DNA from: Trichopria drosophilae
Taxonomy: Eukaryota; Arthropoda; Insecta; Hymenoptera; Diapriidae
Assembly (NCBI GenBank): GCA_030407085.1
Contig: CM059586.1
Coordinates: forward strand, 34,893,501-34,957,500
Length of the DNA stretch: 64,000 bases
Direction: 5' to 3'
Shown: positions 45,187 through 56,715 of the stretch, piece after piece
Layout of the letters: the number at the start of each line of letters is the position of its first letter
How positions within the stretch are numbered: position 1 is the stretch's first letter
Position numbers and translations under genes: made by a program
Notes under the pieces: generated by a model
What the model saw: the letters and a program-made list of their open reading frames with translations, nothing else
The model's database searches: none
Told to the model about the DNA's origin: nothing

Positions 45187-48100
45187 CTGGAAAAATTATA
45201 CCATGTTTTTGTAAGAAAAAGTAAATTATCACCAATTTGTAAAAATAAAATGAAAGTGTACTTTTAATTCAAATGTCTATAATTATCCTTAAGATTCGTA
45301 TCTTTAGATGGGTAATTTAGAGGTTAATGACTGTTGTATATCAAAGAACAATGACGACTTTACTAACCGACATGCTTCTGCGACTTTACAACCGTCGCGA
45401 ATGGCTCTGCGCAAAACTGCTGGCGACTCAAGTTGTGAGTCTCCCTATAATCTTCCCTCTGAGGCAAGTAATGCGGGTGGGCCGGGTAATCGGACTCGGT
45501 CGCCGCGTAACCTCCGAGATCGTAAGCTTGATTTACCCCATTTGCAGCAGCGGATTTCATCTGCCAAATCGAGTCTTGCGAATTCACCGAACCGCCGTTG
45601 TTTGAATTCGAATAGCTATTCTCCATGTATCCCATATTTACACCTGGAAACAATCGTGCGTTGAGTACAGTGTTCGCTTTACAAACTTTGTTTATTAAAT
45701 GATTGGTTTCTTTAGGATGTTAAAATAAAATGTTTCTATATAATTCGAGCCCTTACCATTGATATTGTGATTAGGTTGATGATAGCCATATCCGGGCTGG
45801 GCGTAAGCGGGCGTCTTTGACTCTTCGAGGGCTAAAGCGTGGTCCAAACTATGCTCCAGTGCTTTATTCTCAGCATAATATGGTGGCGGCGCTTGGGTCG
45901 GCTGCCCGTTACCTGTTACCAAACTTGGTCGTACCCTGTTAATTATAAATAACAGATTGTTACTACATGTATTTTACTATGTGCATTAAACAATTTGCAT
46001 AGAATCAAGTCTTAACTTTCACTTGACATATATTTCAATAACAATTATTTTGTATCTTCAGAACATTTCTAATCGATATCATAACTAGATGCAATTAAAC
46101 TACCATCGATTCGTCATTCTTTCTCGTGATCGTCGTGCGCGGCGCTGACCGTTTTAATTTTCAATCGAAACTTTCTTGAAGTTAACAATGGTCTTTAGGT
46201 CTATTCAAAGAGGTTCTCGCGCGTTGGGCAAGTGGGGGACGGGGAAACTATAATAAGATTTGAGAGACGCAGTTGAAAAAACATCGCCTTTGTTATCGAG
46301 GCGAAATCGCGGGAAGTGCCGAAGAGAAAGAGAGCCCGAGACAACATAAAAAGACGCGTTCGCCCCGCAAGGCATGAGAAAAGGCCATTCTTTTTAAATC
46401 GCGAAGCGAAGGATACGCAAGAGCCCCAGTCTCAAACAAGTTACTTCGCTCGGCAAAAGAACTTGGATACGACTTGCTAACGAGATTGCGCGAGATACGC
46501 GCGAGGAAAAACCCCCGACGAAAAATGCTCCTCGAGAAACAACGAGAATAAGTTCGAGATATCGAAGGCACGTGGTCTTTTTTATCCATTCTCTCGATTT
46601 TAAATTATTTTCCGATTAGGGTGTCTTTTCGTTGAAAGAAAGTATTAATAAATATTGAACTATTGATAAGCAGGAGTAAAATACGATATTAATTTTACCA
46701 TTTTAAATATGTGCAAACAAGTACTGAGAAAAAAGGCCACGGTTAAATGCATGGAAGTGAATTGCGCGTAGTTAAATTGTATCATTAAATGTCTCGAAAT
46801 AACGCGAGTGTGAAACTTTCAATTTAACAATTCTCTCCGACTCTGCTTGTTTTCGCAAACCACGTCCATGAATGATAAGTGGCCATTTGTCCGTCAACTA
46901 GTCTTCTGTCATGAGTAACAACTCTCCGAATTTCAATTTCCGAAATCTTCATCATTTCACACGTTAGGGAATTTGAAAGTATCCGAATTACTGGATTCTT
47001 TCATACTATTCTCCCACATAAATATTCCAGATGTTGCGCGAGATTTTCGAGAAACAATAGGAATTCGTAACAGTGGAAACTATTTAAAATTCACTTTTAC
47101 GATGTGATGTAAATTTAAAAACTAAGTAGACAATTTCCAAAATTATTTATATTTTAAAAATGAACTATTTTTTCATTTTTCAACTCTCGGTTTATTATTA
47201 AATACTCTCATATCGCGGGTTTCGCGTGGTAAATTACATCGCAGAGGTGCAACAAAAAAATGAATGTACGGCTGTTGTGAGACCATCCTGCTGCGATATC
47301 GGATAAGGTGCTCTTACCAGAGTGGACCTTTTACCTCCGTTTTTTTTCCTTCGTTCGTCTTTCCCCTCCTCGATATAGGTCTTCTATCTGACAGTTTATG
47401 AGCCCACGTGGCTTATAAGGGTGCGAAAATACGGGTTCGCGTGAAAAAGCCGCGGCACGCATACCTTCGCATCCTCCGGAGATACTCTAATATGAATCTC
47501 CAGGGCGCTTTCCCGTAAAAGGCTTTCGACATTTCGCTCACTTATAAATCCATCTACTTACGCTGGGTCGTTGAATTTTTAAACATGTCCGTATGATTTT
47601 TTAAATAAGAATTTAGCGCGGAAGAAACCGCATTGATAACCTCAATTATGTAATATAATAAGACGGATTTACTTACGCATTGGAATCCATTTCGTAGTCT
47701 TTGGCCTTAGCAGCGTGCTTCCTGCGGCAACGGCAGAAAAGAACAAGTAGTGCGCAGAATAGTAGGAACACTGCTCCGCTGACCACCAGTGCGATCAGTG
47801 TCGGGGTCGCCAGTGCGCCAGCTTGGGCTATGTAGGAAGGTCCGACTGTAGACACAGTTTATCTTTCTTATATCTACGCTAGGTTAGGTTAGGATAGCCG
47901 ATAATAAAGTTATCCCAAAATTTGGAAGTTCCATAACAACCCCAAAATAAATTTTAAATCACCAATACTCACTCTCAGCTTCAGCGTATTCTCCGCATTT
48001 TTGACTGTCAGCATCAAGGCAGAATCTTACTCTGATTCTAGGTTCGACACTGGACTCCTTCGGGTCCACTAAAATGCCAGATTTTTGGGTAGCAGAATTT

Positions 48101-51053
48101 CCAAGGACTTCCAATGGCCATTCGGTAACCGGTCTCCAAGTGTTATCCGACCCACTGTCCGATTTTTCGATGTATGCAATAAGGGAGAGGCATGTTGCTG
48201 CTATGTTGATCATTAGATTTCCTGCTTCGGGGTCATACGTAACTCTCATTGGTGCTGGAATCCTTGCGACTGTAGTTGTAGCTGATATTTCATCCGAATC
48301 GTCAGAATGACTAATAGTATTGTACACTTTGACCTTGAAAGTATAAGTTTGGTGTTGCTCCAAATCTGTGACATTGCAAGGATTTGAACGACAATCGATT
48401 TCCAGCCACTGACCGGGTGACGGTTCCCTAGGGGGTGAACAGTCTTGCGCGATAACGTTTTCACGTCCTGCTACTCGACGATAAGACACGAAGTATTTTG
48501 TAATAGGCAGTCCACCGTCGAAGCCAAGATCCCAGGCTAAAGTTACATACGTTGGACCCACTTCAGTTGCAATCATTCTGGTTGGTCTATCTGGTGCTCC
48601 TTTCGTCTGCAATACAATTCTCGATGTTACTGCGCCCTGAGCGTTCGTTGCTCTGCAGTTATAAAATCCATAATCCTCGTGACGTATATTTGTAATGCGT
48701 AGAACCGAAGTGTAGACATCGTAATTATCGGTAATCGATGAGATTTCATAATGGGCGTCGCTAGATGAACCTCCAAGAGGTGCTTGGTGTTCTCCGTAAT
48801 TCCACTGAAACTCTGGCCTCGGCCATGCTTGGACCTTGCACGCAATTTCGGCAGTTTCTTTTAAATTGTATGCAACTTTGCCATGCCTGTGCAGAATAAT
48901 CGGAGGATGTTCCACTTTCAGCATCATTTGAGATTCAACTTTTTTGACTTCGTTCATAAAGACACAGGTGTACTTTCCGCGATCGTTGGGAATTATTTTA
49001 TCGGAATGTTGTCGAGCTGCACCGAGGAAACTCAAAGTTGAATTCACGGTGATGACTCTTCCGTGACCTTCCGTCGTTGTCGTTGTCACTTTATAAAGGC
49101 TTTCATCGGCAGTGAGTTCTACGTCATCCTTTAACCACTTTACTTCCGGTCCTGGCTTACCCTTGGCCATGCACGATACTTGAAATGAAGATTCTCCGAC
49201 TCTGTGGGAAAGCGGAAATGCGAATTGAGTCTTGGAAATTGCTTTCATTTGCGTAATTGATACAATGCGTTCAGCAGGCCGAGCAACTCTAATTAAAACA
49301 CAACGATGTTGTGACACTTGAAATTAGTTTCAAGAGCAGCATCGTTTCAATATTTTTTAAATACTAATTTAAAGTATATGAATATTTAAAAATAATAAAT
49401 TTATTGTGTATGAAATTTTTTATATTTTATTATGATGTATAATTTTGAGTTATTTCAATGAAATGTGATAAGTTGTTAATGTAGGATCCCTCATACAAAA
49501 TGAATTTAATTTAATATCTATAAATATTTAAATAGTTTGATTATATCTCTATGCATTCTAAACGAATATGAAGTCCATATACAACAAGTCTACTCACTTT
49601 CTCGTAACATGGGGCTGCAGTTTTGTCAAAATAGTTGGTGGCTGATGGACAGTGACGTTGACAGTGGCGTATTCTCCATTTCCGATTTCATTCATAGCCC
49701 GACACTTGTATATTCCCTCACTTTCAAGATGGACCGTTTCTATTTCATATCTAGGTCCCGTTGGCATTACGATAGTTCCAATCTCTCCTAATTTCGACCA
49801 CTGATACTGTGGTTCTGGAAAACCTGGTGGATTCGTGGAACATGACAAAATGACTTTGGAACCTTCAATGGCAACTGGTGAATCTGGAGTGATTCGTGCT
49901 GGTCCCGGCTTATGTCGAATTTTAATTTGAACTTTTGCACTAGCGGAATAATTACGTCTGTCCTGTCCAGTAGGATGAATACTGTTTACCGCACGACATG
50001 TGTAATTTCCTGCGTCGTCGGCTGTGACTCTCGATAGCCTCAAAATTTCACCTTGCTGTCGAAATTCAGGACGGCCATCGCGAAGCCACTCAACGATTGT
50101 TGGTGGAGGATTGGAAGAAACGTTGCAGTGCACCGTGATTGAACTTTCGACTTCGCTAATTCGAATGCTGTCGCCTTCAATGGCCACAGACGGTGGGTAG
50201 AGAACATCTAATATAAGAGAACTCTCGCCTTTGCGGCTTAGTCCATTATCAGCTTGGCAGGTGTACTTGCCGGCATCTTGTAAGGTGACCATCCTGATAT
50301 CGTGATTGAAGGAAGTAGCTACAAAACTGTTATCTCTTAACCAATGGACATTAGGAACAAGTGGTTTTGAGTGGACGTGGCACTGTAGTTTTGCAGTACC
50401 ATTAATCTCAACTCTCAAGGGATTTTCGGGACCAACAGAGACACGGGGAAAGTATTGTACGTCTAGTGACACGGTCGCTCTCAAAGTTTCTCCAATTGCC
50501 ATTGCCCTATTTCGCACCACGCAGCTTAGCTGGGTTCCATCATCCTCCTTCTGTGGTACCAATGTGAAGGTTCGTCCCGAATGAAGAAGAATACTACTGT
50601 CAGCTTTGTACCAGTTGACTTCGGGTTCCGGGCTACCTCCATCTGTGTTACATTGAAGTTCGATTCGTTCGCCTTCTTTAGCAATCGCCAATGATGGGGA
50701 AATGACTGGCGGTCCAGGCTTGCGTAACACAGTCAATGTGATATTTTTGTGGTAAAGATTTTCACCAGTTCCGCTGACTTTCACTCTGCACTCGTATTTT
50801 CCGTTGTTACGTTCGTAGGAGACATTTCGGATTTCTAGGTCGTATTGGCCATTCTCCAGGTGCATGTGAACCTTATAGTAAGGCGCAAGTGGGGTTTGTT
50901 CGATAGCTGCATTGTCATGTATGTTGTTCGTATGTGTCAACCAAAAACAAGTAGCTTTTTCCCGCACTGGTGGAAACCGACACTGTAGGTTCACCGTCGA
51001 TCCTTCGTGCGTATCCACTTGTGATTCTTCTGCTATTCGCGCATTTGCCACAG
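45026..51053 (-). CDS. ed: Echinoid-type immunoglobulin cell adhesion protein (5' end outside or unresolved)
   Basis: Six exons join in frame: 51053-49598, 49288-47973, 47845-47677, 45935-45757, 45643-45368 and 45186-45026. The protein of about 1185 residues has seven Ig domains (five in the first listed exon, two in the next), a fibronectin III domain (APDRPTRMIA... ITKYFVSYRR), a second weaker FN3-like stretch, one membrane helix (LIALVVSGAVFLLFCALLVLF) with a basic stop CRCRRK, and a cytoplasmic tail ending REIIV. Seven Ig domains and the C-terminal EIIV PDZ ligand identify Echinoid, which in Drosophila binds Bazooka and Canoe at adherens junctions and modulates EGFR, Notch and Hippo signalling. 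The signal peptide must be in an upstream exon. Paralogue Fred is the main alternative; the EIIV end favours Echinoid. Confidence 0.92.
45368..45643 (-). CDS. ed: echinoid cytoplasmic exon 2
   Basis: Acceptor TTGTTTCCAG; donor GTCG|GTTAGT, a less usual donor chosen because it restores the frame (G plus AT gives Asp) into the last exon. Tyrosine- and asparagine-rich tail: GVNMGYMENSYSNSNNGG, and AYDLGGYAATESDYPAHPHY. Confidence 0.85.
45757..45935 (-). CDS. ed: echinoid cytoplasmic exon 1
   Basis: Acceptor TAATTAACAG; donor ATG|GTAAGG. It encodes VRPSLVTGNGQPTQAPPPYY, a PPPYY motif of the type bound by WW domains, and a glutamate/alanine-rich stretch. Confidence 0.88.
45936..47676 (-). other. 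ed: echinoid intron between transmembrane and tail exons
   Basis: A 1.7-kb intron. 46200-46600 is GC-richer with an open minus frame of about 98 codons, but it has no family resemblance and no fitting splice sites. No transposon was recognised. Confidence 0.6.
47677..47845 (-). CDS. ed: echinoid transmembrane exon
   Basis: Acceptor GTGTCTACAG; donor GC|GTAAGT. It encodes the single hydrophobic span from ALATPTLIALVV to LLVLF, then CRCRRKHAAKAKDYEMDSN as the cytoplasmic start. Confidence 0.92.
47973..49288 (-). CDS. ed: echinoid exon encoding Ig 6-7 and FN3
   Basis: Acceptor TGTTTTAATTAG; donor GAGA|GTGAGT. Ig6 (QVSC...YTCVF) and Ig7 (EIAC...YNCRA) are followed by the FN3 fold (VTLAWDLGFDGGLPITKYFV... 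YTFKVKVYNT) and a membrane-proximal region with four cysteines. Confidence 0.92.
49598..51053 (-). CDS. ed: echinoid exon encoding Ig domains 1-5
   Basis: Acceptor TTTTTCTGTTACAG; donor AGAAA|GTGAGT. It enters with two bases of a split codon, then VANARIAEES. Cysteine pairs of five Ig folds follow: NLQC...YECRV, ELQC...LSCVV, KLQC...YTCQA, TVHC...YTCRA and ILSC...YKCRA. Several N-x-S/T sites are present. An earlier exon must supply the start and signal peptide. Confidence 0.92.
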
Positions 51054-54000
51054 CTGTAACAGAAAAAGAAAGAGTACGTTAATATTTTTAATATCACATC
51101 GATTTTTTTATTATATAGAATTAGTATACAAGTTGTCAAGTTTCGATATCTGCTTTCCTTTCGAACATATAAAGAAATACTGAAAAATCGTAAGTACTGT
51201 GTAAAGCTAATTTCTGAAACTTTCCCTAATACTAGCAACCATAGAAATACGACTTGTCAGCAAGGTTTTACGTTAACAATGGCACTTTCAGCAGTGCGGT
51301 ACATGGATATGGGTGGGTCGGTCGTATACACTGAATTGACGGGGCTACGAGGTATTCCAGTCGTTAGGAAAAGGCAAAAGGCTCGCTTTCGTATAGAACC
51401 GGGGGATTTTCACCCTCTTGCAAGAGAGCGAATCGGCGACGAGAATTCTTTACGGGGCACTTGGACGTTATTACCCTTTCCTCGCATTCGTCTCTTTATC
51501 GCGCATAAAGTATCAAGCTCCGCGAGGACGCAACCTGAGAATTGCACGCACGTCGAGTGTACGTACGGACAAGGGAGATTCACATCGAAGGTACTTTTAT
51601 AATAGTCGAACTACTCAATTTATGTTCTTCATAGTGCTTCATAAATTGTTAAGTGTATAATATATATACTTTCAGTAGTGTGTTGGGTTCTTTAAGTCAT
51701 TTTCCTTTCTTTATGGAGAAATCATCGGTACCTAGATTGGTATTCCTAGAAACCATCGGTAAATCGAGAGAAGTTTGATATACCCCTTACTCTACCCATA
51801 ATTAGCTTCCCTACATGAAAGAGCGATCTTGGACGTTCCGCAGTACAAGTGGCGCCCAATCCCGCACCGCCGTTTTCTTAGTTTAGGGTAACAGATATCC
51901 TAAGCGCGTACAATCTATGTCGGACTGAAAAGCGCTGCAACACGCCGTTATAAAGATGCGTTCTTGATCAGCAGGTACCAGCACGTAGCTTATACCTTAA
52001 AAATCGGACTGCCTCTATCATATAACTGCCGTTCCACAGTTGTGCGAGGGTCCGTGAAGCTACGCAATCAAACTTCTCTCAGTATACCTACATATTCTAG
52101 ATTCAAAGGCGTATTTTAGTTAAAAATATTTATTAAGGTTTTGAAAACGTGCCTTAGAGCTTACATTGAAATGTACGACTTCGTAGACCTTCCAAGAGAC
52201 TACCAGCAGAGGCTTTCAGAGTAGTCAATTCTGTAGGGCTCTATTGGGATTCGTTCCAAAGCCGATTTCATCCTTCCATTCACGAGTCGCATTCACGGGT
52301 CGAGAGAAATTCCGCATGCGTCGTGGCCTCCGATCCGTAAACAGGTAGATCGTGATGTGCGTCGCGTAGGTATATACTTACGGTATCGCCGCGTTATCTC
52401 GCCTCAAATACCGATTCTCGCGAGCAACGGTACTCACCGGTAACCCGTCTTACGCTTTTGCAAAGAGGCTGCCGCCGAGCGTTTTACGCATGTCCCGTTT
52501 CCTCGTTCACGCGATACCGAGGTATTTCGATGTGTAAACCGTTCCTCGTGCCAGAAACCCGAGTCGGGATGTACGATCGAGCGGAAAACAGTTTTTCGAG
52601 TTGAGTGTATTGCGGCACTTTCTGAGATCGAGACCTCTCAATGATTGCTCGACTCTTCCAGACGAATACAAAATTTTCAGCGTTGTAAAACATGATTGCT
52701 ATGGCATCGATTGATCATTTTATTGAAATTATCAATCGGGAAGGTATGTATCTTCAATTTTCTATTAAGATTGCTTTGGCTTAAACCACTGCTGTATTGT
52801 ATTCAATTTCAAAGGTCGCAATTTTATCATTTTTACCGAGGGGCAAATCACCAGGGGAACTTATGTACATCACGTCTCCTTTAAGGAATATCTCCCATCA
52901 TCTCCCCAACATTACCCGATATCTCCCAATATTACCCGATATCTCCCGATATTACCCGATATCTCCCAGACATCACCCTCAAATTTCCCAAAATCTCCCA
53001 ATGTTTTTCATAGCGGGCAGTAGACTCATGCGGCTACATTGCTTTGCGGGAATCACGGGGCTCGCTGAAATTCACGGAAACGCTTACTCCATATATTTCA
53101 ATGGAAATGTTGCCCTAAATGACCTAAAATTACCTAATATCTCCTCATTTTCTCCAATATTTCCCAATATGTCCCAACTCTCCTAATATCTCCTGACATA
53201 TCCCGACATCTCCCAACATTACCCGACATCTCTCGCATAGTATACACCATATCTCCCTTATGAATTACCCCTTCATTTTACCGACAGCTGTGAAAATGGT
53301 ATTGAATTTTATCGAATTCCTAATTGTAAACCAATAAACAAACACCTTTCCTCATACTTTTTCACGCGTTGAGGCCGACATGGTGCGACGGAATGTGCGC
53401 GTGTGTCGAATGTCCTCGCGAATGTGGGTCGTGAATGGGTCGGTCGCCGTAACGGTACGCTGACTTCACCTTTCTCTCGGTTTTATAGTGATTCCATATG
53501 ATTGATACTTAAGTGCTGACGGTATCTTCGATTGCTGCAATAACTGATGACGAGGATTGATACTTTTGTCATCTAAGAAAAGAACGCACGAAAATACGCA
53601 CTTGCGATAATAATGAATTATCTCAACTCCACGACGCAATTGGTTGTTATGAAAGACCATCCTCGAATGTTTCCTCTTTTGCAAATAAGTAACTGCATTA
53701 AAAATAGCTGGTAATTCCATTATTCCTTTTCGATTAAATTATGTAAATAAATAATTGCCCATGTTAGCGTTTGCATTGTTTCAATTAATAATGAATAGAA
53801 ATAATTGTGACTGTAATTGTTGACTATATTACGTACAGCAGGGAGTATTTCGTCGGGCATGAAAATTACACGGATTCGCACGAATTGCAAATGGAAATTT
53901 TCGTTTGAAAGGGGAGAAAGACGACTGCAGCGAACACTTGATTTAAAATCATAAATACAAAGAGTTACGTCGAGTAAGAGGTAATTCGATAAGTGCAAGA

Positions 54001-56687
54001 TTAAAATATACCTCCTTTACTCTAGAATTCGATATAGTTATACGAATAACGATTTGGCCTCGCAGGGTTCCTGATCAAATATTCCTTTGATTCTTCGCTA
54101 CGTTTTATTTTGACGCATTAGACGTTGTATGCATGCGCAAGTATAATGTAGACCTGTATTATGCACATATCGATTTTTGCATTTTCTCCTTTGGACAGGA
54201 TATTCCGGGTTATAAAACGTTTTCGTCTTAACTGCAGCTTTACATGAGCTTCGATATCAGAACCGTAATTTTTAGGTATCTTTTCCTGGAGTTTTTATAA
54301 ACGATAAAATTCTCGTTAGGTAAAAATTGTTTTTAAACGATGAAACGTATTTATAATTTTATAAAAAAGAACATTCGACCGGCAAGGAGTCCGCGATTAG
54401 CAAATTATCAGATACTAACGATGTAAAAAATGGAAAAATGGTAACGATCGACCATTATTTTCACGAAAAACAAAGTCTGAAACAGTTTCCTTCGATTTTA
54501 TAGCATTCATTCGAAAACCGTGGTAATAATGCGTCACCTTCTGTTTTATCACCGCCAAGAAAAAGCGCGGACCGGTATTTCAAGCGCGGCAGCTTGTACA
54601 CTGAAATTTGAAAATATCGATTGACTCCCTCTCGTGAACTTTTTGCCCGTCTTTTGACACGGTTCACCGAGCGAAGTATTCCCGAATAAACCCGTCCTAT
54701 CGGTGGTGCTTCTTCTTGTCTCTCTTTCATCCGTCTCGGTTTATCGGCGATTACATGCTTCGACGATTACGTCGACGACGACGAAGGCCAGGCCGGGCCC
54801 GCAGGATCCTCCTTATTCCACGAAGTCGTTTTAATGGCGAGACTCTTAAGGCGATACACGCAGCATCTTCTTCGGAACTGAGTCATAGAATAAATTTCAC
54901 CTGAACGAATTACTGGGTACTTGGATAAACGCAACAGCGAAATTGTCTATTGAAACATTTGGAATTTTATAGTAATTCCAAGTATTAACATTTGTAATAA
55001 ATAATATAAAATATCAAAAAGTTTCGCAAATTAAATAAGGTAAATATTTGACGGGTCCGCCGGGTTACTAGACTCCGAGAGCAAAACTACTTCTATTTAT
55101 TGTGACATCTTGCATCGTCGATTAAATGTTTTTGAAATTCCTTGAGACGCTTGTTCTCGACAGTGAGTGGGCTGCCGGAAGTCGCGAGGTGAGAACGAAA
55201 CTTGAAGTCGACAGTTCTTAAAGCTCAAAGGAAATTGCAAATAGTAACGGATCTCCGTGGATCACAGGCGGATATTTGAGGAGTTGAATTACGACTAAGA
55301 ACCTTGTGAGTGAAAATGGGTAACTTTGTACAGCCCTGGTACGTAACGGGAAACTTGACGAAATTCGTTCCCGGATCCATTACAACTTTCATTTTTCAGT
55401 AAACAAGAATTCCAATGTAATCCGCATTCAAAATTCCTTTGCAACGTTAGTATTATTGATTCAATCTCATGACATTGCATGCCAAGGTACGTGCAGATAA
55501 TATCTTTATGTACAGGTATTCAAGGTCGCGAGTATATATTTGTACAGTATATATAAACTGGAGAACTATGGATGTTTAGTTTGTCAACATGAATTACATT
55601 GTTATCTAATGCTTTTAAACATTGTTATTTCGTACTTGAATTATATACTCTAGCGTTGTTAAGAAACTGTGGCGATCGATTAAACTCATTACCGCGCAGC
55701 GAAAGTCATTTGACGGGAAACGGGTCGCCCCCCATCTTTAGTGTTTTAAAGTGAACATACTGCCCTGCTTAGCTTAGCTGTCGAATTATCGCGATATTTT
55801 ACGTGTAACTACTTTAAGTAATTGGCGCGAGCAAACACTGGGCTCGACCATACTATCTTATCGGGATTCCTTGATCAAATGCAGTGTCGGCCTATCGACT
55901 GTTATCGATGACTGAATTAATAAGCCCGAAACTATCTCGATAGATCAAGCGGTGTAATTTCACCGTCTCGCGTGTCCGATTGGTTTATAGGCTACTGGTA
56001 AGAGTCGGTGGGAGGTAGAGACCAACGAAAAGAGGGTACTGAGTAAGAGTGAGATGGCGGAGGGGAAAGATAAATGGCGCAAGTTGCGGATGGCGAGAAA
56101 GGCCCAGGACAATAAGCTGCAGAGAAAGAGCTAGCGCATATTGACATTCGTAAGTGGCACGCGATGGTTCACTCACTCCTTCTGAGCCTATAATTCTGCG
56201 GGGTAACTTCGTCGTGTTATAAATAAGAAATGTCGTTAGCGTTTAATCGATATGACCTTATTTAAGTCTATCGCGCGTCGCCGTTGCGGAAAGGTAGGTA
56301 AGACTGACCAGCTTTCGCGATATCACATTGAAGCATTTTGAGAATGTAGGGGTGTAGCAGGAACAAAAAAAGTAATGTCTTTATACATATCGTATGGCAA
56401 ACTTTCTAGTGCCTTCCTACTGGCACGAGTTTGCGTTGCCTATACTCATTCCTTATTGGTCTTTAATGTCATGGACATAACCTATGCACAAATTGTTTTT
56501 TGTTTGAAAAGTTGTTTTGGTCTAATTTGCTTACATTATCGGGACTCGCCTAGCAATTTGATTCTTACAAACATACATGTACGATTTCTCATGTCAGAAA
56601 CAGCGACATATTGTGCAGCGTTAGAACGATGAATATGAGCCCAACCGACTCGTCGCTGCGTTGTTGCACGTCGCAAAAATGACTCAC
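51054..56687 (-). other. ed: Probable echinoid 5' intron DNA
   Basis: No coding exon recognised. A strong donor (ACCG|GTGAGTACC) on the minus strand at 52438 could end a non-coding exon within 52440-52690. The rest is unique-looking, with GC patches and no identifiable transposons. Confidence 0.4.
52885..53235. repeat. ATCTCCCAATATTACCCG minisatellite-like tract
   Basis: Degenerate repetition of a ~20-bp unit (ATCTCCC + AATATTACCCGAT) from 52885 to 52990 and again from 53130 to 53235. A non-repetitive segment of about 130 bp lies between (GCGGGCAGTAGACTCATGCG). Confidence 0.75.
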
Positions 56688-56715
56688 CTTCGAACAAGTC
56701 GAAAAGAGCATTTCC
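56688..56715 (-). CDS. ed: Candidate 28-nt echinoid microexon
   Basis: On the minus strand TTTTATTGTTTGCAG precedes 28 nt and the strong donor GAAG|GTGAGTC. Read in phase 0 it gives GNALFDLFE plus one base, which completes GCT (Ala) with the first two bases of the Ig1 exon, giving FEAVANARIAEES without a stop. This supplies the phase that exon needs. It is a prediction from splice signals and frame only. Confidence 0.35.

Noticed and set aside
52438..52693. Exon ending in the strong donor ACCG|GTGAGT, as the echinoid first exon
   Set aside because: The open frame has no signal peptide and ends in a stop before the donor, so it cannot be the leader exon; it may at most be non-coding.
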